DNA of 64,000 nt from Paenibacillus doosanensis (GTDB lineage Bacteria; Bacillota; Bacilli; Paenibacillales; NBRC-103111). Position numbers and translations under genes: made by a program. A model generated the notes under the pieces. It saw only the letters and a list, made by a program, of their open reading frames with translations, did no database searches and had not been told where the DNA came from. Position 1 is the first letter of the stretch. Each line of letters opens with the position of its first letter. This document shows, one piece after another, positions 20,201-27,882 of this stretch. The stretch lies in the NCBI RefSeq assembly GCF_025060755.1, contig NZ_JANYUY010000001.1, forward strand, positions 522,628-586,627. The letters run 5' to 3'.

Positions 20201-20390
20201 TGATCTGCTCCATCACATCCGTGGGCGGACCGGGATAGGTCGTGCTGATTAATACAACCGGAAACGAAACATCCGGCATGTTCTCCACTTTCAATGTAGA
20301 TGCCGCGTACAAGCCTCCGCCCATCAATAGAGCGATTATGATGAACACAGCAGCTACATTTTTCATGGAGAAGCTGGTCAGTTTATTCAT
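17295..20390 (-). CDS. RND-family efflux permease (SwrC/YerP/AcrB-like)
   Basis: 1031 residues, the usual length for AcrB-type pumps. Membrane helix 1 at the N-terminus, a large outer domain opening VENMPDVSFPVVLISTTYPG, helices 2-6 with the IAVGRVVDDSIVVIENIY motif near residue 400 (proton-relay aspartates), a second outer domain and helices 8-12 (LIGFMMLIGIVVTNAIVLID). In Firmicutes the closest known relative is SwrC, involved in surfactin resistance. First gene of a three-gene operon with adaptor and secreted protein; ATG preceded by GGAGGG. Confidence 0.94.
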   Translation of the reverse strand: MNKLTSFSMKNVAAVFIIIALLMGGGLYAASTLKVENMPDVSFPVVLISTTYPGPPTDVMEQITKPLEDKVANIEDLDSLTSTSSDNVSTIIVQFKQDVDTDKKKQDIESLVQEVNLPSTAERPKVSTFGFASIPAYYLAIYADNGMSQTELDQLYEDQIKPGFESMQGIDHVDSIGSRETTMDIQLNADALNSYGLTPAQVTASIRSALSSGPIGSVDFDGNTKMARVTGDLDSLYNLEQMELQTASGGTITLKEIAVIKAVTDSEFNARLDGKPAIGIHLYKTKSANAVNFSDDADKLIEGWQQSMPGVTFKAIYNSADEVNESVHGMLKEGISGALLASLMILLFLRNARMTLIVLVSIPLSILITLLMMSQLHITLNIMTLGGMFIAVGRVVDDSIVVIENIYSALQKAQERNESVIKLATKQVAMAITSSTLATVGVFAPIGLVSGIAGEFFRPFAITLACALLASLLVALTVIPMMAKLLVLKGGRIKHHDESHRGRLQAWYERVLKWCLNHRIKTLLVSGLLLVVTLATVVPNLAVSFIPEGSSERQMYFSIKLPYETSIESTDEQTKQIEAMLRDAKDGSGQPLFTYVEALVGYGGKTDQVAYQSEVYTEVNETADPDQVRDQYKKLILDELPKGSEVTPKTLAGGGGGVSTTDFSYMLKGDDQKQLEDAAALVKQKLQSFPELSEVEDSLSDSKTEVEIAVDQQKARLFGLSAAAIRDSARSWIQKEQLGDLHFDNILYKTTVELAKDDKNSLDKIGKMPLKAANGNTIYLNEVAKIKEVQAPASLQRDSREQVVSITAKINDENKSGVSNKVSAALNEVQLPDGVSREVKGVTADIQESFSQLFVAMAAAVFIVYLVMVLAFGNAGAPFAILFSLPFAAIGGLIALLLTGESLNITSLIGFMMLIGIVVTNAIVLIDRAQQLRQEGYTVRHALVEAGMVRLRPIIMTAGATVVALIPLALGLTKGTLISKGLAVVVIGGLTTSTLLTLVVVPVVYELIEAIKGRIGGWFHRKAKPNQTMDM

Positions 20391-20937
20391 GAAGTTCCCT
20401 CCTAGGACCTTAAGCTTTCATCAAAATACACCTGCAATATGAACGGAACATGAACAAACGGCTCTCCGGCATGCAGCGCGAAGCTAGTAAATAATAGCAG
20501 CAGCCGGCTTCGGGCTAACCAACCTTCCAAAAAAAGGGATGAGAAAACCAAACCAAGGCAACGCAAATAAGCAGAGCTCCCCGGATCTGCATCGTCATGC
20601 CTTCAGCAAGGAACTCTACTTCTTTTTAACATGAAACCTACTATACACGAGAAGCTGCGCAGTCATCCAGCAGAACATATTGCCAGCTGTGCGAATCCGG
20701 AGAACAAATCCCCCAAAAGCCATCCATGCCGCCGACGCGGCACCACAGACAATGGAAATGGGGTACCAAGAGTAATTTCCAGGGTAGTGACGTGATGCTC
20801 TGAAGCTTATCCCGTCCGCATCCAGCCTAAGCTGGATCGGCGTCTAACCCTTCCTCTGGGATCGTTCTATGGGTAGACTTTCCTTTCGGGGGAGACCCCG
20901 GATATCCACAGGATATGGCTGCGCATAATTCCTAAAC
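20391..20937. other. Long intergenic region upstream of the efflux operon
   Basis: About 550 bases without a convincing gene. It must contain the efflux-operon promoter. On the minus strand the 20700-20935 part is GC-rich and can fold: a perfect stem ATCCAGC/GCTGGAT with a four-base loop at 20820-20837, a GGGGTCTCCCCC run near 20888-20900 and GGATATCC near 20900. The pattern suggests a structured RNA or an old intron fragment, but I could not match it to a family. Confidence 0.35.
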
Positions 20938-20970
20938 AACAAAAAAAAAGAAGCCGCACAGGGCTTCTTC
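20938..20970 (-). terminator. Terminator after the orphan histidine kinase
   Basis: On the minus strand GAAGAAGCCCTGTGCGGCTTCTT is followed by more than eight T. It ends the transcript of the kinase gene just past its stop at 20974. Confidence 0.85.
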
Positions 20971-20973
20971 GAT

Positions 20974-22104
20974 TCAATTGCGAACCGGCTGCATATCGCA
21001 AGCGGGGCGGTTCGGAAAAGTTAATATAAAGACCGTTTTTTCTTCCGAGCTTTGAAAAGTAATATCTCCCTCGTTTTTGGACATAATTTGCTTGCAAATG
21101 GCAAGCCCGAGCCCCGTACCGTTCGTCTTGTTCGTTACAAACGGGGTAAACAGCGTATTTGAAATCTCAGCCGGGATGGCCGGACCGTTGTTGCTTATGT
21201 GGATGGAGATGCCCCGGCTTTCTTCAAAGGCATGGATCTCCATTTTTTTCTCATGCTTGATCTCGGACAGCGCGTCGATGCCGTTGTTGATCAGGTTGTT
21301 CAAAACCTGCTGAATCGCCAGCCTCTGGCAATTGAGCGTCAAATGGTCCGCTATGCTTATCGATAAATGAACATTCTCGTTGATAAGCCGAGGGTTTAGC
21401 AGCGACAAGTTGTATTCGATCATTTGCTTTACCGGGATATGGGCCATTTCTTCTTCAATAATGGGCCTTCTGGAAAAGCTGAGAAATCCGGTAACCTGCA
21501 TATGCATATTGTTGCATTCTTCTTCAATAAATTCCAGATAGGCATCCGCTTTCTCACGCGGCAGCGACTGAATATTGGAACGCAGCAGCTTAAGGAAGCC
21601 TTTGATCGAAGTAAGCGGATTCCTAATTTCATGAGCCATGCTCGCGGCCATTTTGCCAAGCAGGTTGATTCTGTCGTCGTGAAGCTGATGAATCGCCATG
21701 TCCTTTTCTTTTAAGGACGACACGGTTCTTTGCCAATAGCCCTCGCAGAGCCGTACCTCGAAATAATCGATGCGCATGCTGATCGCCTGAAGCAAATCCT
21801 TCGGCGCCCAGTCTCCGCAATACGCAAAAAAGGCTTGGCGCCAACGGTGAGAACAGTCGATAATATCAATAATTTGCAGCTTAAGTTCGGAATACCTGGC
21901 ACACCAGTCCGGAACTACGGCTTGAAAAGGATGGGCAGCGGCCGGAATATGAATATCCAGCAAATAATCGAAATACCGGTCGCCGTTTCGCTGCAGCTTC
22001 TCGATCCCGGCAAGCCCCGAAAGCTTGATGGCTCCCCGCAGCCAAAATTGCACGATCTGCGGCTTCGAATTCCGTATTTTCTTCAGCAAAGGCTCTTCGT
22101 CCAT
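20974..22104 (-). CDS. Orphan sensor histidine kinase (soluble, sporulation-kinase-like)
   Basis: 376 residues from the ATG at 22104 (GGCGGG upstream); a longer frame reaches 22173 without a good site. No membrane segment is evident. The first 150 residues are an unrecognised, largely helical sensory region. The transmitter holds the H-box MAHEIRNPLTSIKGF (His near residue 180), an N-box LNNLINNGIDAL and G-box NGTGLGLAICKQIM, as in KinA/KinB-type phosphorelay kinases. No response regulator is adjacent. It lies 120 bases downstream of a CheX-like gene controlled by a cyclic-di-GMP riboswitch, so it may share that transcript. Confidence 0.88.
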   Translation of the reverse strand: MDEEPLLKKIRNSKPQIVQFWLRGAIKLSGLAGIEKLQRNGDRYFDYLLDIHIPAAAHPFQAVVPDWCARYSELKLQIIDIIDCSHRWRQAFFAYCGDWAPKDLLQAISMRIDYFEVRLCEGYWQRTVSSLKEKDMAIHQLHDDRINLLGKMAASMAHEIRNPLTSIKGFLKLLRSNIQSLPREKADAYLEFIEEECNNMHMQVTGFLSFSRRPIIEEEMAHIPVKQMIEYNLSLLNPRLINENVHLSISIADHLTLNCQRLAIQQVLNNLINNGIDALSEIKHEKKMEIHAFEESRGISIHISNNGPAIPAEISNTLFTPFVTNKTNGTGLGLAICKQIMSKNEGDITFQSSEEKTVFILTFPNRPACDMQPVRN

Positions 22105-22224
22105 GATGAAAACCCGCCTATAGTTGAATTGTGTGATAATATTTAACTTATCATAAAGCTTCACACACGCCAATGCTCTATTTAACAGTTTTTTTATACA
22201 TTTTGTCTCTTGCTTTGCATGAAT

Positions 22225-22674
22225 TTATGCTGATATGTAAATATTGAATTCGCCGATCGTGTCAATCAACAACGGGATGCTGAACACTTGCCCTCCCCAA
22301 GCGTACGCGGTGCCGTTAACGAGATGAGGCGGCGTTATGTCAACTTCGATCCCCTGCTGGTACAGCAGCGTGCTCGCATTGCCGCTGATCATATTGCCAA
22401 GCTCTCCTACGGCACTCTGACATAGCTCGTCAAAATGGCTAACGGGATATCCTCCCATCATGCCGGAAACCATACGGAAAGCTACCGTCTCCGGAAACCC
22501 GAATAAAACGTCTTTGCTCATTTGCCCCATGATGCCGATTTTAAGCCAAACGTAGTCCTCGGTATAGTGAATCGTTTTCACACTGAGCTGCCCTACGACA
22601 GGTTTAATCTGGATCAACGTTTCGATGACATGAAGCGATGAAGTCAAGAACGGATTGACGAAGTTTGCTTGCAC
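22225..22674 (-). CDS. CheX-like chemotaxis phosphatase-family protein
   Basis: 149 residues from a GTG at 22674 with AAGGGG seven bases upstream; a TTG nine bases further up abuts that site and is unlikely. CheX/CheC-family traits: opening NPFLTSSLHVIETL, a helix with MVSGMMGG and the key segment CQSAVGELGNMISGNAS, which corresponds to the E-x2-N phosphatase motif (Glu and Asn in GELGN). Such proteins dephosphorylate CheY-P. It is the first gene behind the c-di-GMP-I riboswitch, which links second-messenger level to motility control. Confidence 0.85.
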   Translation of the reverse strand: MQANFVNPFLTSSLHVIETLIQIKPVVGQLSVKTIHYTEDYVWLKIGIMGQMSKDVLFGFPETVAFRMVSGMMGGYPVSHFDELCQSAVGELGNMISGNASTLLYQQGIEVDITPPHLVNGTAYAWGGQVFSIPLLIDTIGEFNIYISA

Positions 22675-22712
22675 ACAATACAACCCCTTTTCAAATGAAA
22701 GTTATTTTCCCG

Positions 22713-22747
22713 AGAAAAAAAACAGACTGCCCGAAATTGGGCAGTCT
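22713..22747 (-). terminator. Expression-platform terminator of the c-di-GMP riboswitch
   Basis: Minus strand AGACTGCCC-AATTTC-GGGCAGTCT followed by TGTTTTTTTT. It lies between the aptamer and the CheX-like gene, where a riboswitch would decide on read-through. Confidence 0.88.
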
Positions 22748-22775
22748 TGTTCTACAAAGACCGGAATATAAGCGC

Positions 22776-22866
22776 AATTTCGGTAACCCAGCCGCCATAG
22801 AATGGTTCCTTAGGCCTGTGGCTTTGCGTCCTTACCTTTCGATAAGTTTGCCGCTTTTCGATTTGT
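22776..22866 (-). promoter_or_regulatory. Cyclic-di-GMP-I (GEMM) riboswitch aptamer
   Basis: Read on the minus strand, the conserved GEMM-I elements occur in order: GGCAAAC, the GAAA tetraloop in TATCGAAAGGTA, GGACGCAAAGCC, ACAGGCCTAAGG, and GGCTGGGTTACCG. These match the ligand-pocket and tetraloop/receptor pattern of the class I riboswitch. A terminator and the CheX-like gene follow directly, so the switch probably works by transcription termination. Whether ligand turns it on or off cannot be told by eye. Confidence 0.92.
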
Positions 22867-23001
22867 CATGATAGCTTCCACGGAAAATACGTATCAAACT
22901 AATCCCATTGTAGCATAGAAGGTAATAAAATAGTATCATTTTCCGACATCATTGCCGCAAAAAAACATGACTTTACGACTACCGCCCGCTGGGAAAAGTA
23001 A

Positions 23002-23029
23002 AATAACCCCACAAAGTAGTGGGGCCTTG
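23002..23029 (-). terminator. Terminator after the DedA gene
   Basis: Minus strand GGCCCCACTACTTTGTGGGG followed by TTATTTTA, 45 bases past the DedA stop. Confidence 0.75.
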
Positions 23030-23075
23030 ACTTCGAAGCTGATTCAGGTATTTTGCGGGGAGCCCCGAAAACAAG

Positions 23076-23684
23076 CTATTCTCCGCCCAGCGACCGTTTG
23101 GAGAAAACGAGCCGATAGACGGCCCAAATCATCACAAGCGCGGCAGGCACCCATAGAAGCCGAAGCCCGTACAGATGAATGAGTTTGCCGGCTTCCTCCA
23201 CATGGTCTCCGGCCAAGCGGCCGGCAACAAAGAAGATCAGCGTCCATACCAAGCCCGTCGAATAGGAAATCAAGGCATAGCGCCGAAACGTCATTTTATT
23301 TATGCCGACAATATAAGGGGTTACATGCCTGACAACCGGGAAGAAATAGCTGATCACCAGCGCCATGCTTCCGTACTTTTCGATCAGACTCTCGGACATG
23401 CTCAAATATTTGTCCATCTTCTTCTTGCGCTTCAGCTTCTCGATCACCGGACTGCCGACGAACCTTCCCAGAAAATAGCCGAGGGACAACCCGGAAATAA
23501 CGCCCAAATACGTTAACGCAAATGCCGGTATAACATGCAGCAAACCGCTGGCTGTTGCAGCGCCGCCTGTCATGACGATAACTTCATCGGGAATGGGCAT
23601 GCCGACGATGCCTAACCACAGAGCGAAAAACAAAGCCGCATAACCGAATTGTCCGATCATGGACAGCAGCGAATCATAACTCAT
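23076..23684 (-). CDS. DedA family membrane protein
   Basis: 202 residues. Features of DedA/SNARE-associated proteins: early ALFFALWLGIVGMPIPDEVIVMTGG, GYFLGRFVGSPVIEK, and the conserved SYFFPVVRHVTPYIVGINKM with its Arg. These proteins act in lipid carrier or phospholipid flipping across the membrane. Six bases downstream of a methyltransferase gene, probably one transcript. Confidence 0.92.
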   Translation of the reverse strand: MSYDSLLSMIGQFGYAALFFALWLGIVGMPIPDEVIVMTGGAATASGLLHVIPAFALTYLGVISGLSLGYFLGRFVGSPVIEKLKRKKKMDKYLSMSESLIEKYGSMALVISYFFPVVRHVTPYIVGINKMTFRRYALISYSTGLVWTLIFFVAGRLAGDHVEEAGKLIHLYGLRLLWVPAALVMIWAVYRLVFSKRSLGGE

Positions 23685-23690
23685 GAACGA

Positions 23691-24266
23691 TCAACCTCTC
23701 TTGCGGCAAACATAGACAAAAGCCGGGGGCAAATTAAACGGCACAAAGTCGATCGTCTCCATATCGAAATCGCCGCTGAGCTTATGCTTCATCTGCAGCG
23801 AATACTGGAACGCGATAAAATATCCCCCCGGCTTCAGCGAAGCCGCCACTTCCTTCATAATATTATCCCGCAGTCCCTGCGGGAAGTTAAAGAACGGCAG
23901 ACCGCTGACAATAGCGTCGAGCTGGCCGATGCCCTCGGATTTCATCGCATTTCGGATATGGCATGCGTCGGCGTAACAGGCGGCTCCCGGATACTTCACG
24001 GCAAGCTGGTCGCGCAGAATGCCGTCCTTTTCAAACAGCAGCAGCTTGGTCCGCTCCTTCAGATTGACTTGAATTTGCTCGGTTATCGCCCCGGTGCCGG
24101 CTCCGAGCTCCGCCGCGGCGCTCACTTCATGCCAAGGTATATGCCGAACCATCGCTCTAGCCAAAAATTTGGAGCTCGGCGTGATGCTCCCCATCTGCTT
24201 AGGGGAACGGAGAAATTTATGAAGGAATAGAAACTTTTCCTGAACTAGCGCATTGACATCAATCAT
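23691..24266 (-). CDS. Class I SAM methyltransferase, phospholipid N-methyltransferase-like
   Basis: 191 residues. Begins with a basic helix and MGSITPSSKFLARAMV, typical of PmtA/KsgA-related proteins, then motif I AELGAGTGAITEQI, motif II LLLFEKD and motif IV DAIVSGLPFFNFP, which replaces the catalytic NPPY-type loop. The neighbour DedA protein also concerns membrane lipids, which supports a lipid substrate; rRNA-like substrates are less likely given the short length. Confidence 0.82.
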   Translation of the reverse strand: MIDVNALVQEKFLFLHKFLRSPKQMGSITPSSKFLARAMVRHIPWHEVSAAAELGAGTGAITEQIQVNLKERTKLLLFEKDGILRDQLAVKYPGAACYADACHIRNAMKSEGIGQLDAIVSGLPFFNFPQGLRDNIMKEVAASLKPGGYFIAFQYSLQMKHKLSGDFDMETIDFVPFNLPPAFVYVCRKRG

Positions 24267-24501
24267 GGTGGGAACCTCTCTTCATAAGATTACTCTTTTT
24301 TTGATGCGTTCACAATTTTATCACTTTTCACATTAAGCATACAAATTTTGGATGAACTATTCAACAGTCCGCAGGCCGGGATTTTACTGGACTTAAGACC
24401 AGGTTGTCTTCCGGACTGCTTTTCGGCATTCATTCTAACAACATATGTTAGTTTTAGCCATGATATAGGGCTTCAGGAGGAGTTGTCCCAAAAACAACAT
24501 A
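24267..24501. other. Intergenic region with no recognised feature
   Basis: About 235 AT-rich bases before the terminator of the ABC permease operon. It should hold the promoter of the methyltransferase/DedA pair. The only pattern noted is a ten-base palindrome AACATATGTT near 24439-24448. Confidence 0.3.
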
Positions 24502-24540
24502 TAAAAACCCCCGTAGCTTTAACCGGCTACCGGGGGCGTA
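24502..24540 (-). terminator. Terminator of the Ytr-like operon
   Basis: Minus strand CGCCCCCGGTAGC / GCTACGGGGG stem with loop CGGTTAAA, followed by TTTTTA. Ends the GntR/ATPase/permease operon. Confidence 0.85.
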
Positions 24541-24598
24541 TGGTTGACTGACACCACTCAGAGCTATCAGGTTGTCGTCTTCGGGCGCAGACGCATGC

Positions 24599-26197
24599 TC
24601 ATTGCTTGCTCCTTCTTCCGGTCCCGGAGGCCGAAGCATCGCGTGCCAGCAAATACCGGTGCATATGCTTGCCTCCAAGCCAGAAGCACCACGCCGCAAA
24701 AGGGATGACCAAGGCGTAGAACAGCAGCAGATGCGTTCCTAAATCCGGCGAAGGACCTTCTTGATACAGCCTCCCGATCCCCCGTTCAGGAGCTATGACC
24801 CGTTGAGACAACGGGAAGCCCAGTACATAGCCTGCGTACAGCGGCATTGAAAGAACGGACATCCACGGGCGGCTCACGAAAGCCGCCAGCCCTTGCAGCG
24901 CGATAATATAAAGAACGGTCAAAGGGACAAACAGCAGCAGGTACCCGGCCGCGCAGCGACATACGATCACCCATTGCTCCGGCGGCATCGGCTCCGTCCA
25001 CTGCTTGAGCAGCGCTCCCGCCGCGCAACCGAGCAGCAGCAGTCCCCAATACGGAAGCATGACCGATAAATAAGCGCAGGCGCGGCTTGCGAGCAGCAAA
25101 TAACGGGAATGCGGAAAAGTCAACCACCAGGCCGAATCGTTGCGCTGAAACTCCATATGCCGGTTTATATAATAACCGACGATAGCCATATAGCCGAGCA
25201 CAACGATAGCCGACTGATACGAGATCAGCTCCTGCATATTGCCGCCGTTGCGATAAGCAAAAATAGCCGCCACCGCCGGCAATATGCACGCGATAAGCTT
25301 CCCTGCCTTCGTCCGCAGCAGGCTCGTATGCCGCCGCCGCTCCATCGCGACGAGCGCGCGGAACGGCGTTCGGCGGATGTCTCCGCCGAGCTGCCCCTGC
25401 TTCGCTGCGGCAAGCCCGGGGCCGGATTCGGCGGCCCGGGAAACGGCGCCGCTCCTGTAGCGGATGCCGCTCATCCGCTTCATTCCGACGGACGCGGCGA
25501 GCCATAGGCATAGTCCGGCCAGCGGCCATCCCGCGGCCGCGATGATCCCGGCGTAGCGGGCGACATCCCCCGGAGCCAAGTAATCCGCCGCGAACTGCCG
25601 ATTCCCCGCCATGATCGTAAAAATGAGCGCAGGCATCGAAACGTATAGGCACAGGATCGTAACGGCCATACGCGCCCACCCTATATGGAAAACCGTCAGC
25701 AGCAAACCGAAAGCGACGACGACAGGCATAAGCGCCGCGGCCAGCAGCGCGTCGGCGCCCAAGATCCGCAGCAGCTCCGCCGGCGGGACGGTCTCCATCC
25801 GCCCCCAGCCGGCGGCAAGCGCGTAATGCGCCACGCGGATGAAGAGCAGATAAGCGGCGAGATGCCCTCCGAGCCGGAGCAGGCCCAGCGCCTTGCCGAA
25901 CAGAAGCGACAGGCGCGAATGCGGCAGCTGCAGCCACCAGTCGCGGCTAACGCCGTATCTGGCGCCGGACGATGCCGAATCGTACAATACGAGCAGCAGC
26001 ATCGCCTCGAACAGGATGAGTACCCCTGACGTAAACAGTCCGCTGACCGTCGTCGCATCGCGCATGAGCGCCATGCTCCCGGCGAGCGCGGCCAAGATAG
26101 CCAAGACGATCCATAAATAATTGCTTTGTCTTCTTCCGATTAAAAAAGGACTGTATCGGCTCATTTCCAAACGGGACAACAGCGGGATCACGGTCAT
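24599..26197 (-). CDS. ABC-2 type transporter permease (YtrC/YtrD-like)
   Basis: 532 residues with at least ten hydrophobic segments in two clusters, before and after a polar middle part (about 255-300). No ATPase motif. The start overlaps the ATPase stop by four bases. It forms the membrane part of an export-type ABC transporter whose operon begins with a GntR regulator, the same arrangement as the ytr locus of Bacillus subtilis, which responds to cell-wall-active antibiotics. Sequence similarity could not be checked. Confidence 0.82.
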   Translation of the reverse strand: MTVIPLLSRLEMSRYSPFLIGRRQSNYLWIVLAILAALAGSMALMRDATTVSGLFTSGVLILFEAMLLLVLYDSASSGARYGVSRDWWLQLPHSRLSLLFGKALGLLRLGGHLAAYLLFIRVAHYALAAGWGRMETVPPAELLRILGADALLAAALMPVVVAFGLLLTVFHIGWARMAVTILCLYVSMPALIFTIMAGNRQFAADYLAPGDVARYAGIIAAAGWPLAGLCLWLAASVGMKRMSGIRYRSGAVSRAAESGPGLAAAKQGQLGGDIRRTPFRALVAMERRRHTSLLRTKAGKLIACILPAVAAIFAYRNGGNMQELISYQSAIVVLGYMAIVGYYINRHMEFQRNDSAWWLTFPHSRYLLLASRACAYLSVMLPYWGLLLLGCAAGALLKQWTEPMPPEQWVIVCRCAAGYLLLFVPLTVLYIIALQGLAAFVSRPWMSVLSMPLYAGYVLGFPLSQRVIAPERGIGRLYQEGPSPDLGTHLLLFYALVIPFAAWCFWLGGKHMHRYLLARDASASGTGRRSKQ

Positions 26198-26910
26198 GAG
26201 AACACATCCCTATAATGTGATTCTACCGACAGTCCCCGCTGCCGCAAGTCATCCACATCGTCCGTCGACCGGACTCGGCCATCTCCCAGCAGGATGAGGC
26301 AATCGAATAAATTTTCCATTTCCCGGATATCATGCGTCGCAATAAGAAAGGTTCGCTCTCCGTCGGCCAGATCGGCGACCACCGACGAAGCGATCTGCTC
26401 CCGGGACAGCATATCGACGCCGGTAAACGGTTCGTCCAGCACGATGAGCGGCGATCTCCGGGCAAGACAGGTCAATAGCTGCAGCCTCGCTTCCTCTCCC
26501 CGGGACAAGGCCGCGATCCGCGACTGGCGGTTGACGCGCAATGACTGAACGAGCTGCTCCGCGTAGTCCTCGTTCCAATCCGGATACAAATCGCGCGCAA
26601 ACTGAAGCCATTCTCCCGCCGTTAGCCAGCCGGGCAGCTTGCCCCGGTCCGGCAAAACCGCCATATGCCCAAGAGTCGCCACCCCCGCCGGCTCGCCGAA
26701 TATTCGCACCGCGCCCCCGCTCGGCTCCATCAGACCGGAGCATACCTTAAGCAGCGTCGATTTCCCGGCGCCGTTCGGTCCGAGCAAGCCGCCGATACGC
26801 CCTTTTTCCAAACGGAAGGTGACGTCTTGCAAAATAGGCTTCTTCTTCAACGTTACGCTCACTTCACTGCATTCGATTGCATAGAGAGCATCGTTTACGT
26901 TAACGCCCAT
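26194..26910 (-). CDS. ABC transporter ATP-binding protein (YtrB-like)
   Basis: 238 residues. Walker A GPNGAGKST, signature ALSRGEEARLQLLT (LSRGE in place of LSGGQ, common in this group), Walker B PLIVLDEPFTGVD and switch His ATHD. GGAGG precedes the ATG; only four bases separate it from the GntR stop. Energises the permease encoded next. Confidence 0.93.
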   Translation of the reverse strand: MGVNVNDALYAIECSEVSVTLKKKPILQDVTFRLEKGRIGGLLGPNGAGKSTLLKVCSGLMEPSGGAVRIFGEPAGVATLGHMAVLPDRGKLPGWLTAGEWLQFARDLYPDWNEDYAEQLVQSLRVNRQSRIAALSRGEEARLQLLTCLARRSPLIVLDEPFTGVDMLSREQIASSVVADLADGERTFLIATHDIREMENLFDCLILLGDGRVRSTDDVDDLRQRGLSVESHYRDVFS

Positions 26911-26914
26911 AAAC

Positions 26915-27295
26915 TTATTCCTCCTTTACTTGTGCCAGCTCCAGCAATTGCTCCACAGTCAAATCGAGCGATTCGGCCGTCTCGCGGAGCTTGCGGACCG
27001 CCTCGCGGGCGATAGCCCGCTTGCTCTCCCGGATAACCTTTTCGTCCTTAGTGACAAAGGTGCCTTGTCCGCGGTACGTTACGATCAACTGGCTTCGCTC
27101 CAATTCCTGATAAGTTTTCATGACGGTCGTCGGATTGACGCGGATCGTTGCCGCGAGCTCCCGTACGGACGGCAGCCGGATGCCGGGGGCCAGCACGCCG
27201 CGTGCAATATCGGCCCGCAGTTGCTCTACGAACTGCTCATATAACGGACGAGACGGGTCGATCCGAAAATGATCCGGTTTCCATATAAAATCCAT
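26915..27295 (-). CDS. GntR family regulator, YtrA subfamily
   Basis: 126 residues: a winged helix-turn-helix (PLYEQFVEQLRADIARGVL, LPSVRELAATIRVNPTTVMKTYQELE) followed by a short helical dimer tail of about 45 residues, the layout of the YtrA subfamily. It heads the operon and very probably represses it through the operator at 27316-27340. Confidence 0.93.
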   Translation of the reverse strand: MDFIWKPDHFRIDPSRPLYEQFVEQLRADIARGVLAPGIRLPSVRELAATIRVNPTTVMKTYQELERSQLIVTYRGQGTFVTKDEKVIRESKRAIAREAVRKLRETAESLDLTVEQLLELAQVKEE

Positions 27296-27315
27296 GCTTC
27301 CACCTCACTGTAGCT

Positions 27316-27340
27316 AGTGTATGACTACACGCCATACATT
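27316..27340. promoter_or_regulatory. YtrA-type operator ahead of the GntR gene
   Basis: AGTGTA, 13 bases, TACATT: one mismatch from the AGTGTA-N13-TACACT inverted repeat that I recall for YtrA. It lies 21-45 bases upstream of the GntR start, suited to autorepression. A second partial copy, ATACACTT, is at 27367-27374. Confidence 0.65.
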
Positions 27341-27436
27341 ATGTTTGGATTGTATCACATCACACCATACACTTCAACCCTGATTCTCCATTCACTGAAA
27401 AATAAAGTAGTGGACTCGGTTAATTGTAGTAACGTA

Positions 27437-27487
27437 AATAGAGGATGGTTAGTTCAATATATGAGCTAATCTTCTCTATTTTTTGTT
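27437..27487. terminator. Hairpin with T-run at the edge of the IS region
   Basis: AATAGAGGATGGTTAG pairs with CTAATCTTCTCTATT across a 13-base loop, followed on the plus strand by TTTTTTG. It looks like a rho-independent terminator, and may belong to the mobile element flank. Confidence 0.55.
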
Positions 27488-27577
27488 TAAATGAATTATT
27501 AACTGCGACTAGAATAAAAAGTGGACAATCGGTAAGTGACCCGAGATAATAAACTTAAATGATGAGGGGGGTCCACA

Positions 27578-27880
27578 ATGGTAGAGCAGCGCCAACGCTA
27601 CAATGACGAGTTCAAAAAACAAGCCGTGAAATATGTTCAGGAACAAACGAAATCCTTGTCAGAAATAGCGGAAGAAATGAATATTCCGACGGGGACGTTA
27701 AAAAATTGGATGATGAAGTATCGCACTTTTGAAAATGAGCCCATTTCCACTTCGAACCCTGAGAAAGTCCGTCAACTCGAAGAGCGCTTGAAGGCTTCCG
27801 AACGGGAGAAGCAGGATCTGCAGGAAGAATTGGCGATTCTAAAAAAGGCTCTGCACATCTTCAGCAAAGAAAGGAACTAA
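27578..27880 (+). CDS. IS3-family transposase OrfA
   Basis: 100 residues: helix-turn-helix of the transposase_8 type (RYNDEFKKQAVKYVQEQTKS, LSEIAEEMNIPTGTLKNWM) followed by a leucine-zipper-like coiled coil (VRQLEERLKASEREKQDLQ). The ribosome site GAGGGGGG precedes the ATG. It normally makes a -1 frameshift fusion with OrfB, but OrfB is broken here. Confidence 0.92.
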   Translation: MVEQRQRYNDEFKKQAVKYVQEQTKSLSEIAEEMNIPTGTLKNWMMKYRTFENEPISTSNPEKVRQLEERLKASEREKQDLQEELAILKKALHIFSKERN

Positions 27881-27882
27881 GG

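Noticed and set aside
20600..20937. Group II intron, tmRNA, RNase P or 6S RNA
   Set aside because: Isolated look-alike words only; none of the conserved cores such as intron domain V or the RNase P P4 elements could be completed.
20867..21097. 76-codon minus-strand frame overlapping the kinase terminator
   Set aside because: It covers the 3' end of the kinase gene out of frame and a terminator; no ribosome site.
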